Shown here: positions 1 to 12,074 of the stretch, one piece after another | Layout: every line of letters starts with the position of its first letter | Numbering within the stretch: the first letter of the stretch is position 1 | Origin: Rotaria sordida | Lineage: Eukaryota > Rotifera > Eurotatoria > Philodinida > Philodinidae | Assembly: GCA_905250125.1 (NCBI GenBank) | Contig: CAJNOL010000054.1 | Span: 219,400 to 283,399 of the forward strand | Reading direction: 5' to 3' | Length of the DNA stretch: 64,000 nt | Notes under the pieces: generated by a model | Database searches by the model: none | The model's input: only the letters and a program-made list of their open reading frames with translations | What the model was told of the DNA's origin: nothing | Program-made: the position numbers and the translations under genes

Positions 1-80
1 AGTTAATAATTCAGTAAGATTTATTATTGTTTTCTTTTTATATTTATTTTAATTTAATCTTATTCTAAAAAAAATAAAAG

Positions 81-1184
81 GAACGTCAAGCAGCTAGAGA
101 ACGTTTATTTACATATTTTGAGAATGGTCCAGGACGAGAATGTCAAATTGATCATTTATATTTCGAACGACGGTTTATAAAATTTTTTTTTAAAATTATT
201 TTCCTTTTTTGTTTTACTTTCTTCAATTTAGATCTCAACGTTGGCCAATTATTGTTAATGAAACATCCTATGAAAAGATTATCGGTGATAAAAATAAACC
301 ATTTTATTATGATTTATTTGATATGAAATTTGAACCAAATTTACAATCCTATGGAATATCAAATCTAATAGCTTATGAATTAATTTATGGTGAAGTATTA
401 AAATTATGTAATCTCGAACCAACATCAACTGTATTTCTTCAATATTATTCTGATATTGGTTTTTGTTTTGTTTTTATATTTAATTTTTTGGAATAATAAA
501 TTGAATATTTTAGGTGTTTTACCATTAATTGCTTGTCAACATGTTGATCAATGTTATGGTCTTGATTCAAGTCGATTTGCAATAAAAGCAGCAATGAAAA
601 CACAAGAAAAATATCGTAATCATTTTGTTTTTTATTTTATTAATTAATTCATTTTATTTTTCTTCTAGCTCATACACAAAATATTCAATTTAGTACTTGT
701 ACAACAAAAGATGAATTTAAAACAATATTAACAAAAATTGAACAAAATAAAAAGAAAAATGCTTCCTTAACATGTATTTTTGGACCACCTAGAAATGAAC
801 TTGATCGACAAGATTTACGACAAAGTATAACAAGCAATATATTATTCAGTTGTTATATATTTTGTTGTTTTTGTTTTTTTTTTCGATTAGATAAATTTAT
901 TGTCAGTGTCCTACGTGAATGTGATTTTATTGATCGATTGATTATTGTTCATCGTGGTATCAATTCTTCTGTTCTACATTTTCTTTATAGGTAAATAATT
1001 CGTATTCGAAAATTTATTTAGAATGTAAAATTCAAATTCTTTATTTTGTAGTTTGTCTGGTGGTGAAAGTACAACACATAAAATATCTGGTCCACCATTT
1101 AAACCTGTAATTATTATACCATTTGATGCAAATCCACGATCAGCACTTATGCCAGACTTTCTAACACTTTATGAACGTGATTAA
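81..1184 (+). CDS. TRMT2A-like tRNA (uracil-5-)-methyltransferase, 3' part, catalytically degenerate
   Basis: This is the 3' part of a multi-exon gene whose start lies left of the window. Exons read are 81-172, 232-458, 514-615, 669-824, 891-990 and 1052-1184, joined in one frame to a TAA. The protein follows the C-terminal half of TRMT2A/TrmA-type enzymes, which make 5-methyluridine in tRNA: a GPGR-containing segment, an FEPNLQSYGISN block at the place of the family's F-Q-V-N block, the methyltransferase fold, and an ending like the family's FRPVKAVAVD...LILFERV (here FKPVIIIPFD...LTLYERD). The key motifs are altered. The glycine-rich SAM-binding loop (DVCCGTGTIG type) reads LQYYSDIGVLP, DPPR reads GPPR, and the strand that normally carries the nucleophile (VSCNPRA) reads VHRGINS with no Cys. 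It is therefore probably a pseudoenzyme or a decaying duplicate. The frame is open, so it is not an obvious pseudogene. Family assignment is fairly sure; function is unknown. Confidence 0.72.
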
Positions 1185-1235
1185 ATGTTGTTTCTTTTTG
1201 TTTTTGATGTTATATGAATAAAATTCACTTAAGAA

Positions 1236-1308
1236 CAGTGGCGTAATCAACACAAGTGGCTAAAGAGGTTAAGCTTCTTGTATCGTTGAAAACTTGATTA
1301 CGCTACTA
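1236..1308. mobile_element. 73-bp hAT-like miniature element with 8-bp target duplication
   Basis: It starts CAGTGGCGTAATCAA and ends TTGATTACGCTACTA, near-perfect inverted repeats of about 15 bp. The flanks are CTTAAGAA and CTTAAGAC, a 7/8-matching 8-bp duplication, which is the hAT signature. Only about 43 bp lie between the ends, so it can only be a non-autonomous relic. It sits just downstream of the methyltransferase-like gene, beyond a likely AATAAA poly(A) signal near 1217. Confidence 0.7.
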
Positions 1309-1316
1309 CTTAAGAC

Positions 1317-2607
1317 TGTTGTTAATATTTTGTGTATTTAAGATTAAAATTCAAACATTTTGCTTCCGAATTAAGAGATTTGATATAAACAAAGAACATA
1401 GAAATGTCCAGTTGGTGATTTATTTCTTCATGTAAATAAAAACAATTAAGCGTTACAGTTAGAAGGTAGATATCGTCAATATATTTTCATCAGTGCAATG
1501 TGTACATTGATTATGTACAGCGCAACAAAAAAATCTAATCAGAAACAATATTTGTAGAAAAATTATGCATCAAGAATGATACTTGATTTAGATCCTTGTT
1601 TATAAACAGGTATATGATTAATTCTAATAAACATATCTGCCGTTGACGAAATAACGATCTACAAGAGTAAAGTTTTTACAAAAAACCTTCATCACAAAGT
1701 GTACTTGATGATACCCAACCTTTTCTTTCATCTTTCTTATGACAGTAAAAAATTTCGAAAAAAGACTCAATTATTATAATAATGCTTTTGTCATTGATCT
1801 GCCATTTTCTTCATGCATCAATTTGTCCTTAATCATTTTTTGTTTTCTACCAACAAGTCATCCTATACCAAGACTTAAGAATATATTTGTGCGTTTCATC
1901 TAACTCGAAATAATGAATGATTCTTTTTATAATTGAGAGAATAATGTCTCAAATTTGTCATATGTCATGTTGTACATATATTTCAAGGTATGTGTTATTA
2001 TTGTTGTAAATAAGATTTATGAATTGATCATGTCAATAAATATCACGATTTATTACATGACAAATTTATTTTATGAATGACCAAAAACAATAGATTTGAA
2101 AATTTTATTCAAAATTATTTCATTTAAGCTATTAACAACTAGTCATTTATTATGATATTAGTTAATTAATATTAAAAATAAATAAATCTTAATGAAAAAA
2201 AAAATCAACTTAATAAGAAAATTTCATTTCATCTTGATATTTATCAATTCAACATAGATAAATATATAATTCCACTAAAATAATCATTAAGTCTTTTAAT
2301 ATTATCTTTTTGTTTTTTATTTCGAATAACTTATTATCAAAAATGAATACTTCTTCGACATTAGCAAATATTGATCAATATTTATCGATAGAAAAAAATT
2401 CATCTTTATATTTAATTGATTAATAATTTGAATATTGTCAAAACGAATCTTTGAATACGTGATTCTATTTGTAATATATGATGGTCATCATCATTACCTT
2501 GATTTATATTAATTAAGTCTTCTAATAAAATGTCTGTAGTGTATTCGAAGGCATCTTTTTATTTATTATTCGATGAACAAAGATCATCAAATCTTAAATA
2601 TAGTTTA
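1317..2607. other. Intergenic stretch, no gene recognised
   Basis: AT-rich sequence with stops in all frames. I see no coding pattern, RNA gene or clear repeat here. Confidence 0.5.
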
Positions 2608-3188
2608 CAGTAAAATCTCTCTATTGTAAACACTATCGAAATTATTCAAAAGTATTTACTATACGAAGGTGTTCATTTTAGAGAGTTGAAGCATAATTTG
2701 CTATGAAATGAAGAAAAGATTCCAGAAACTCTACTTCTATATTAGTTATAGATAAAGGCCTGGTTATTTATTCTCTTATTCATCTAGATTCATTTGAATT
2801 GAAAGATTTTTTAAGTACAACACAAAATTTAATTGTTTTTCAAAAAGAATTATCGAATATTTTTTGTCTTTTTGCTTTTGAACTAGTGTTTTTTTGTACC
2901 TGCCTTTACAAACCATGCCGACACGTGATCATCTAGTTTTTGTGCATTTACACCTTCTACTTGTCGTTTAACGCTTTGATTCTGATTTGTTTCATAATCA
3001 TTTAAATGTTCTGTTTTATATTTTAAACAAAATGTACGTACTCATTTTGTATACGAAAAAGGTAACAGAAAAGAGAAAAAGGTTAAAAAAACCATGTTCA
3101 CATTAGAGAGGTTATAATAGCAAAAGAGACTGCAAAAAAGTGTTCACTATTCCGAGTAAGCAGCTGTTCATTAGTAGAGATTTTACTG
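2608..3188. mobile_element. pogo/Tigger-like non-autonomous DNA transposon
   Basis: The ends are CAGTAAAATCTCT and AGAGATTTTACTG, inverted repeats directly flanked by TA on both sides (2606-2607 and 3189-3190). Similarity between the ends continues into TGTAAACACT / AATGAACAGC-type sequence. Length is 581 bp with no intact transposase frame. Terminal sequence and TA duplication fit the pogo/Tigger branch of Tc1/mariner. Confidence 0.7.
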
Positions 3189-4170
3189 TATGTACATAAG
3201 AAGAATTTATTTATAATATTTGTTAAATAATATAACTTTATAGACGGTAGTACTTCAAAATAATCAGCTTCAATTGAAATATCTGAACACATTCTTTCGA
3301 AAAAAAAGACCAAAATTTTTTATGGAATTTCTTTTGAAACCATTTTGATTTGTTTTTCTATTGTCATTTTAGTTTCAACGAAATCTTTGATAAGTATCTT
3401 ATAAATATTGTATCTAACCATTAACAAGAGACTTGTTCAGTTTGAGAAAAAAAACAATATTCTCTCTGATGTTATTATCTATCAATATTTGCAATTAAAT
3501 TTTACACATTTCATTACGATCTAATAAGTTGTTTTGGGTAGAGTTATTGAATATATCTGCCATAAATATCTTTAATAAGGAATATTCAGTAATTATTCTA
3601 TGTGTCGTTTCTTTTGTAATATGAAATCAGCTTAAGAAATAGATAAACCATTTCATTCGAATATTTGTTTATAAACATCATGAGTTTCAACGCATTTTTT
3701 TTTAATGACCACATTAAATTATTCAGAATAAGCTTGAATTTCTATCTTAGTAATCTCACAAAAGATTTGAAATGTAACCTTAATGTATTAGTCATTTGAT
3801 CTGATTTTATCACACCTGACTTATAGTTTTGGTTTTATAGTTGCAAGACACTTGAATTAAATTATCATTATAGATATTTATCAGAATTAAGTTCAATGAA
3901 ACTTGGGAGATTAGACTATTTTTAACTATAGAACAAAAAAATGCTGAAAGGTTATTAATGTAATTCTTTTCATCGGACTTTTGAAATATCTCTAATAGTA
4001 AAATGTTGATTCTCAAATGATTACTAATGATTTGTGGGAAATGATACAATTATCGATGAATGGTTAGTCATAGATTGATATGGATGACGAGTTTTACATA
4101 TAATAAAATATATGATAATGAAAGCAATACGATCACAATATATCTTTTTGGTTTTGCATTTCATAAAATT

Positions 4171-4518
4171 GTTGCTCAGGTAGACTAATATACCAACTAG
4201 TCCACTCTCAAGTTCGTCATCGCAACATACATTTTGATCAAAATCAGCTATTTACTTTAGTGCAAAAGTGTAATAAGCGATTGGCATTGCCGAAAAAGAA
4301 TGAACAATAATCAGTATGTCCTAACACATGTTATAGAGAAAGAAGGACAAATAGAAGCAAAATATGTAAGGACAGAAGAATTATTGTTTGATTGTATTGA
4401 AGCATGCAAATTGCTTAACAAGTTTATACCAAAAGGTATATAGTCAAAATTAATACGAACACATGTTGCGATGATGAAATCGTGCAGATTGATGATAACA
4501 TTGATCTGCCAGAGCAAC
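4171..4518. mobile_element. MITE copy A (GTTGCYCWGG ends)
   Basis: It begins GTTGCTCAGGTAGA and ends TCTGCCAGAGCAAC, which are inverted repeats. Just inside each end is a second matching block: CGCAACATACATTTTGATC on the left, and on the right the complement of ACACATGTTGCGATGATG. The length (348 bp) and both ends match the neighbouring copy at 4644-4998, so the two belong to one family. No reading frame is supported. Confidence 0.65.
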
Positions 4519-4643
4519 ATTTTTTCCTAATTAGATAAATTATTTTTAGCAAGTATTGTTAAGATTTCCATATGTCATGTAAGAATAGAAACAGATTATT
4601 TCATATGAACAAAAGTAATCTCTGGATTTTTTGTTTAAAAGAA

Positions 4644-4998
4644 GTGTTGCCCAGGGAGACAAATGTTACGTATCCGTCCAGTTTATATCGCCATTGCAAT
4701 ATGTATTTTGATCAGTTGGAATCTTTTACCTCTTGAAACGAATATAATAAGTAATTTGGCATTATCATTCCTATGAGCTGTCAATCGTTTGATCCTTACA
4801 CACTCCATTCTATTTATTCTTTCACACAACTGTGGTATATATAAAGACATAATTATTGCATTGCATTGTTCTTTTGAGGGGAAAAAACTCATTTAGAGAA
4901 TTCTTATCAAAAGGTAAACAATCAATGTTATTCGAAGACATGTTGCAATGATGAAAACGTGCAGGTTAATGTAGACACTAACTTGCCAGAGCAACACT
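4644..4998. mobile_element. MITE copy B (GTTGCYCWGG ends)
   Basis: Starts GTGTTGCCCAGGGAGA and ends TTGCCAGAGCAACAC. TTTAAAAG-like sequence flanks both sides and may be part of the inverted repeat or of the target duplication. It is in the same orientation as copy A, about 125 bp away, with strong divergence, so both insertions look old. Confidence 0.65.
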
Positions 4999-5335
4999 TT
5001 TAAAAATGATATTATTCCACCATAGAATTGTTTCATCAATATGATTTTTAATTGTTGATTCACTAATAAAAATTGCAAATGAGAAAATCTTAAACTAAAA
5101 AGTAATTGATGGTAATTATTAGACAAGAGGATATGGTTTTTTTTCTTAGTATTTATTGTAAAAGTAGTTCTTAACATTTTTAAATATATTGAAAATGAGT
5201 ATTGACTTAAATCTCGTCAAAATATTGAAAATAACAAATAAATTCTTATATATCAACTATTAATTTGAAGTAAAAGCGGGTAGATATTTTTTTTTATGTA
5301 ATATTAGGAGTTGTTGTTTATTTAAGTATTGAAAT

Positions 5336-5839
5336 ATGCTTCAACTCATATTTAAAATTTGGCTTTCTATGCTTACAAATTACTATTCAATATGTCAATC
5401 AACAATTATTCTCTCTCGATCAGATATTTTTAAATTGCATCGTCGACAATTATTTGTACGTTATAAACGTTTTGATGAACATCTACAACCAGTAAAAAGA
5501 AATTTCATGACATATAATAATGATAAATTGATTCTTTCTAATACAATTACTAATGCATCATTAATATTCAATAATCAACAATATACAACAAATAGATTAA
5601 AGAAAGCCTTAATCATATTTATATCATTTGTTAGTTCTATTATATTCATATCGATAATCATTGTTTTAGTTTTTATTTGTATCAAGTGTAATCGTCCATC
5701 ACGAATTCATAAACAGATTTCTATTGAATATCTTAATTCAAATGAAATGATTAATTATTTAGAAGAATCAACATCAATTAATACTCAATCACAACGATCA
5801 ATTAATTCATTGACTTCATTAAAATATTCTAATATTTAA
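5336..5839 (+). CDS. Small single-pass membrane protein, unknown family
   Basis: A 167-codon open frame that ends tail-to-tail with the gene at 5907. It has a basic N-terminal half with an N-A-S glycosylation sequon near residue 73, one strong hydrophobic segment at about residues 90-114 (ALIIFISFVSS through VFICIKC), then a hydrophilic Ser/Asn-rich tail of about 50 residues with a basic CNRPSRIHK start. That layout suggests one membrane span with a cytoplasmic tail. An acceptor-like TTAG lies near 5308, so further 5' exons are possible and the first ATG is only a best guess. Codon use resembles the neighbouring genes. No homologue is recognised; the chance that this is a fortuitous frame is real. 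Confidence 0.45.
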   Translation: MLQLIFKIWLSMLTNYYSICQSTIILSRSDIFKLHRRQLFVRYKRFDEHLQPVKRNFMTYNNDKLILSNTITNASLIFNNQQYTTNRLKKALIIFISFVSSIIFISIIIVLVFICIKCNRPSRIHKQISIEYLNSNEMINYLEESTSINTQSQRSINSLTSLKYSNI

Positions 5840-5906
5840 ACTAGTTATATAAATAATATTTTAAAAAATTCTTCTTTATTGAAAAAAGAAGGTAAAAATA
5901 ATTTTT

Positions 5907-8900
5907 CTAAGAACTATCATTACGATCTTCTAAATTAAGCATATCATGCAGATTTTCTTTTGTATTTTCTTCACTTGTTGCTTTGTTGTTATTATTCAAT
6001 GTTGACTGATCTTCTTTGCTAGATATTGTACTATCGATAGGATCCGATGGCGGCGGCAACGACGTTTTTGTTGTTTCAATCTTTGAATGTTCTCGTATAA
6101 TTTCATTGGCTTCGTTTATTTCGTCCTTGATTTCTTCAGGTGTTTTCGAAGATTTAGATTTTCCTCCAAATAGAGTTGCCGCTTCGTCACGGATAACTTC
6201 AGAAATAGTTCGGGGACGTTGAGAAGAAGACGAAGATGGTTGAGAAATTTGTTTAGCTGGAGGTGGTGTTGTAACAGCGAATGGACAAAGTTTATGTTTA
6301 ATTTTAACTTCTTGACCAATAAGTTGAGATCGTTTTTTATTATTCTTTTTTGATTCAACTCCAATCTTCTTTGTTGTCATATGTTCTTCCTTAAAATGTT
6401 TTTTTTGTTCATCTTGATTTGGTCGTCTAGATGCATGTTTATATTGGTTTTTTTGAGTTTTTCGATGTTTTCGAGTTGATGATTGGGTTTGTGAAGGTGG
6501 TAATGATGGTGTTTTATATAAATTTTTCATAGCTTCATCAACACGTCGTTCAGTATATTTATCATCTTTACCTAATTTCGTTACATGAGAACGTATAAAC
6601 TGTTTAGCACGCTTTTCTTTTCTTATTTTTAATTTTTTAGTTGGAATTTGTTTTGTTTTTTCTGTTTCTGTTACTGATTGTTCATTATTGTCTTGTCTAC
6701 AAAATGAAAATGTCATAGGTAATGGTAAAATACAAATAGATTTTTTAGTTGTTGGTAAAAGACCATTTAAAACATAGGATGATGCATGATACAAATATTG
6801 TGTAAATGATGTTTCATCAATATTAAGAGATTTTTCAGACGAATCTTCAACTTTTTCCATAAGATTTTTTTTCTTTTTTCCTTTTGATGATGATGATGGT
6901 AACTTTTTAGTACGTTTTTCATCTTCACGATTAGCAGCTTCGTTTAATGCATCAAGTTTACGTTGGACACGATAACTAAAATAAATAACGATATGAAAAC
7001 AAAAGTATGAGATTTTTTCTAAAGACAATAAATTTAACTAACCGATATTTCCATCCGACGCTTCGATCTTCTGATGTAAGTCGTGCTAATTCAGGATCAA
7101 GCTCTTTCTGAGTTGATGTTTGATCTTGACTTTTATTTATTGCTGTTTTTGATTTATTATGTTTTTGTGCTTCATGCATTTTTGATACATGAGATCGATC
7201 TTGCGAACCGACAGACTTTGTTTTGTTTTTTGGTTTGTCTCCAGTTGGTGTTTTTGGTTTGTCTTCAGTTGGTTTTTTTGTTTTCTTCTTTTCTTTTGAC
7301 TTCGGCTTTGATTCAACAATTGTTTCTTCAGTTTTATTAAAACTTAATGTTGGTAAATCAAAGATCATTCCAGTTTCTAATTATTGAAACAAACAAAAAA
7401 AAAACGAAAACGAAGTTTTACAAAAATTGAATGATAAAATAAAAATTTACCGGCTTGTTGTCGTTTTAAATCATCGAGTTTGCGACGGATACGATAACGA
7501 TATGCCCAACCAACACGACGACCTATAGCATTTACTTGACGTAGTTCAGGATCAAGATCATTTTCTCCTTGAATATGTTCATCATCTGGAGATTTATTTA
7601 GACTTGATTGTTTCTTTTCTTGTTCAAGATGTTCTTTTCGTTTCTCTTGTTCATTATCAATATAATCTCCACGTTTTTTAGCTTCAGTCATTTTATTTAT
7701 ACGATATCGATAACGCCAACCAACATTAGGCTTATCGTCCTAAATGAGAAACAAAAACAAATACAAAAAAGAAATTTGATTTTTTATTTTTATTAAATTT
7801 TAAAAAAAATTTGAATTACTTGTACAATTGTTTTTGGTTCTTCTTTCTTTTTTATTTCATCCGCATTAGGAACAACTGGTTTATCTGAAACACGTTTACG
7901 TCTACCACTTAATTCTTGTGGTGTTTTACGTTTAATAGCTTGTAAACCTAATTTTAAACGTTCTTGATCTTCACGAATATTGTCACGTAATGAATCAATA
8001 TAACGAGAAACACGATAACGAAATTGCCAACCGACACGAGGTTTATATAAACCATGATCATATGACTGAACGATAAGGATTGGATCAGTAGATTCATCAA
8101 AAGATTTCATTCGACGAAATTTTTGTGTTTTATCGATATCTTCTTCATCGTCTTTATTATCTTCTTCATGCTTAATTTTTCGTTTAGACATTAATAAACG
8201 ACGTTTAGGTACAAAAGTTTCGGTAATTGATACAGTATTGACAGTATCTTGGTTAGATCTATATGTATAAAGGAAGGGTTAATATTTACATACAGGTTAT
8301 TGAATTTGTTTTCTTTTTGATTATTCACCTGAAAGACTGAAAATGTTGTTTTAATGAAAGTAAAAAAAGAAAATTAATTATAGGTTTTTTATTTTTTTTT
8401 GAATGAAACTGAAAGATAAGTAATAGAATAGCTATAAAACTAAAATCTTTAATTTATAAGTTTGAAAAAAAAAAAACAACAATAATTTTGATTTTTGTCA
8501 AAACGTTTTAAATAGAGTGTTAATACTATGAATTTTTGCAAAGGTTTAAATAGTTAGTAAAGCAATCCCATCGTAAAATAATCATCAGCTTAAAAAATGA
8601 CTTGAAAACGCATTCCGCATGTGTACGTGGGTTCATTTTTTTTTGTTTAAAGAAAAAAAAATTAATTTAGTTTATTTGTATGATTATACGAACTAGATCT
8701 TAAGGCCCAATTTCTTTTCTCTCTCTTGTTTTGTGATTCATTAGAAAGACTTAAGCTCGATAAATAGCCGACTCAATCGATAAATATTAATAGTTTAGTA
8801 GTGCATTAGCAATTTAGTACGAAGTCATTGATAATTCACAGAAGTAGTGCTCAGGCAGTATATCGAAACTCTCGAAATCTAACTCAACAATCAGATGACA

Positions 8901-10811
8901 ATGCTATTTCGCCAGTCTAACAGAATTAGGCAAGTATAAGTATGTACTCATACTCGTACATGCCTAGTTCTGGAATCTGACATATAAAGAAAAAATATTG
9001 AAATCTATTCTTATGTTTAACATTAATCTTTGTCATAGAGGAAACTGACTGATCGGTCGAAAACAAAATTTCTATTATTACAACTCAAATTATTAATATA
9101 AATGAAAGATCTTGTAAAGAAACATGTTTATAAAGTTGAGAATTTGTTTTAATTTTTTAAAACAAAATTTCTAAAAATAAAAAATAAACTTACATTTTAT
9201 CTTCATTCCCACTTGTATCATCATCATTATTATGTTTAAGAAGTTTTCGTTTTGAAAGTTTTTTATTATGTGAAGAATCAATTTTTTTCTGATTTTGTTT
9301 TGAATTTGATTGTCGTTTTTGAAAATGTTGTTTAGTTTTTTTTTCTCCTGTAATTTTTTTTTTATTTTTATTTTGTTTCAATTTTTGAGCATCAAGATAA
9401 CGTGAAATTCGATAACGATAAGCCCAACCAACTTTCGGTTTATCATTCGCATTAATTTCATTTAATGATTCTGATCTTTTCTCTTTGTCATTTTGATCTT
9501 TTGATGATATTGAATGTTTCTTTGTTTTGACAGAAAGTAATCGACGTTTTGATATACTTGTCATAATAAATGATAAATTATTAATTGCTACATCAGGTAT
9601 TTCATCATTTAAATCAAAATCATATTCATTATTAGTTATATCATTATTCACAATTATTGATGTATTATCATCATTAATTGAAAGTAATTTACGAGAATGA
9701 TATTGTTGATGTTCGTTTATAATATCGACTATATGATTGTTTTGTGTATGATTATCATTAAGAAAATCATCTGACAATTGAAACATATTTTTAACAAAAT
9801 GATAAGCACGACCAACAACTGAATTATTTTCATCATCAGATGTATCTAATGTTTCGTCTATTGTATTGATTGTTTCTGATTTATCTTTTTGAGGTTTTCT
9901 ATCTATTTTTGATGATGATAAAGGAGAAGGTGAAGAAGTTGTAGACGGTTTATCATTCATAGATGAAGTGAGAGGTATATTTTCACTTATTTTATTGACT
10001 AATATTTCCTTGGGTTTTTTCTTTTCATCAATATTAGCTTCATTAACTCTTTTTGTATTTTTTACCTTTTTATTATTTATTGGTAAAGCTGTTGTTGTTG
10101 TTGTAGTAGGTAATTTTTTTGTAATATCTTTTGCAATTGGAATATTACGAGTAACATTTTTAATTTCAGATACTTTTACTTGCTTATTTGATTTTGATTT
10201 TTTTGATTTTTTAATTTTTTTATCAATTTTTGGTGTTGAATCAGTATGAAATAATGTTTGATGTTGATGAAGTTCATCATGATTACTACCTACTAATTCT
10301 TGAATTTTAGTATTGATTGATGATTTATGTTTTGTAGAATTTTTCTTTTTCAATTCTTTTTTCTTTTGTTTATTTGATCGTTTTAATTTTGTTTTTTCTT
10401 TGTTTGTATGCGATTTTCGTTTTCCTTTATTTGTATGCAATTTTGATTTAAGTAAATGACTATATGAATGAGTTTTAGGACCAAGTGATTTTGGTGATAA
10501 TGGTCGAATATAAACTGTAAGACCATGAGAATCACTTGAACGAGCATATTTTGGTGGTGACGATGGTAACGATGATGATTTTGAAGATGTTGAACTATCA
10601 TGAGATTTCTTTTCTATTAATGATGATTTTAATGAACTAACCGACAATAAACGACGAGAAATTGGACATTGAAAATTAAACTTAAAGAATAATTAAAATG
10701 TTTTGATCGAGTTTTTTTTTTGTCTCTTTATAATTTACTTACTTCAGTAAGATCAACTGTAGATAATAATAAAAATAGAATAAATACCAAATAGAATCGG
10801 GAAAGCTCCAT
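5907..10811 (-). CDS. Secreted Lys-rich protein with five VGW-x-[YF]-RYR repeats (novel)
   Basis: Six exons: 10743-10811, 9194-10680, 7820-8258, 7451-7739, 7043-7376 and 5907-6975, giving 1228 residues in consistent phase. Exon 1 encodes a classic signal peptide (MELSRFYLVFILFLLLSTVD), so the product enters the secretory pathway. The rest is mostly disordered and very rich in Lys, Ser, Asn and Glu. It is punctuated by five copies of a motif with consensus [RKS]-x-VGW-x-[YF]-RYR-[IV]-x-[RK]-[YKM]-[LIT]-[DE]: KPKVGWAYRYRISRYLD, KPRVGWQFRYRVSRYID, KPNVGWRYRYRINKMTE, GRRVGWAYRYRIRRKLD and DRSVGWKYRYRVQRKLD. A shorter basic motif R-[RK]-[LK]-L-[SLK] recurs too (SRRLLSV, KRRLLSV, SRKLLSI, KRRLLMS). 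Dibasic sites are abundant, so processing into peptides is conceivable, as is a structural matrix role. I recognise no family. Confidence 0.75.
8259..9193 (-). other. 935-bp intron of the VGW-repeat gene
   Basis: The longest intron of this gene, bounded by GTAAGT and TATAG on the minus strand. Contents are AT-rich with no clear repeat or frame. Confidence 0.6.
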
Positions 10812-12074
10812 GCTATATTGTATAATATCTAATAATGCATACAAATCTCTTTCCCTTAGTAAAGAAAAATAAGTTGCCGTCAATTATGATTTACTATTCT
10901 TGATATTAATATCTACGAACAATGACCATTTCATCAAGTCTATCTTCTACAACGGCCAACCTTGTTCGATAGTTGATTGTCAGCATAGAAGATATCTATA
11001 TCTTCTATTGAGTTCTATACGTTTTCTGTTTCTTATTTATATTCTTGTTATTTCTTTTTTCTTTTTTCTTTGTAGAGTAATATTGTCGTCCTTTAGCGGT
11101 ATAATGATTTACTAAGGACAAAATATATGTAAGAAAAAATTGCAAGAATATGTGTGTATGAATGTATATATATAATAATAATTGGGCTCAGCCTTTGTGT
11201 CAATCAACTAAGAACGTATCAGTTAACAGTAAAAGTCGATCTGATACCTTTAATAAACCACAGAATGTCTTGTTTGGTTTTAGTCGATAGCCAACATATG
11301 AAAGATGGGTCGTCTGTTCGATAACTCTAATGGGCTTATGGGGGAAGAGTATGAGACAAGAATCAAGCAAGCAATAAGTAATGCCACTATTAGATAATCA
11401 ACAAAGCAAATCTCCGGCTGGATTATTTTATCCAGTATTTTGCTTCTTTTTTTTTCTTTCATATATGTATAATTATCATACATTCTATTCCTACTCGTAA
11501 CGGGAAGAAGAGAAAAAAAACAACGGCCTTGGATGCGGTTAAAAGAAGCACAAAACGAGGTCGTATCTTCCTTTATAGATATATTACTAAGATATATTAA
11601 CAACAACAACTGGTTTATATGCTATGTTGACATTCCTAAAGTCTAGTTGGAATAATATGTAGTTCGACGTAAACTGGGAAATTGTATACGTATTAAATAG
11701 AAAGAAAGCCAACCTAGCTAAGAAGCTAAAAGAATCGCAGTCGGTTGATGATAGACGAATGTAAATACAAACATTTGTGTTATATACATATATATATATA
11801 TATATGTCTGTTATACTTATAACTCGCACACGAATGCATGTAGCCGTAACAAGTGAAATATCATTGAAGCATAGCAAATCAATCATACATGGTAATAGCA
11901 GTCCTTCAATGAGTCTCGAACGTGTATGAAAATTATTCTACCGATCAGTATAAAAATATAGATATATAATTAGATAATGATTATATTGTTTTTTTTCTTC
12001 TGATTTTTCAAAGCTGAAGTGATTTATGCTTTATCGTATATACATACACATACACATATATATGTATATATATA
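10812..12074. other. Intergenic and upstream region with TA microsatellites
   Basis: This lies upstream of the secreted-protein gene. It holds a TA tract near 11786-11806 and another CA/TA tract at 12041-12073. I see no exon, only short frames with poor composition. Confidence 0.5.
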
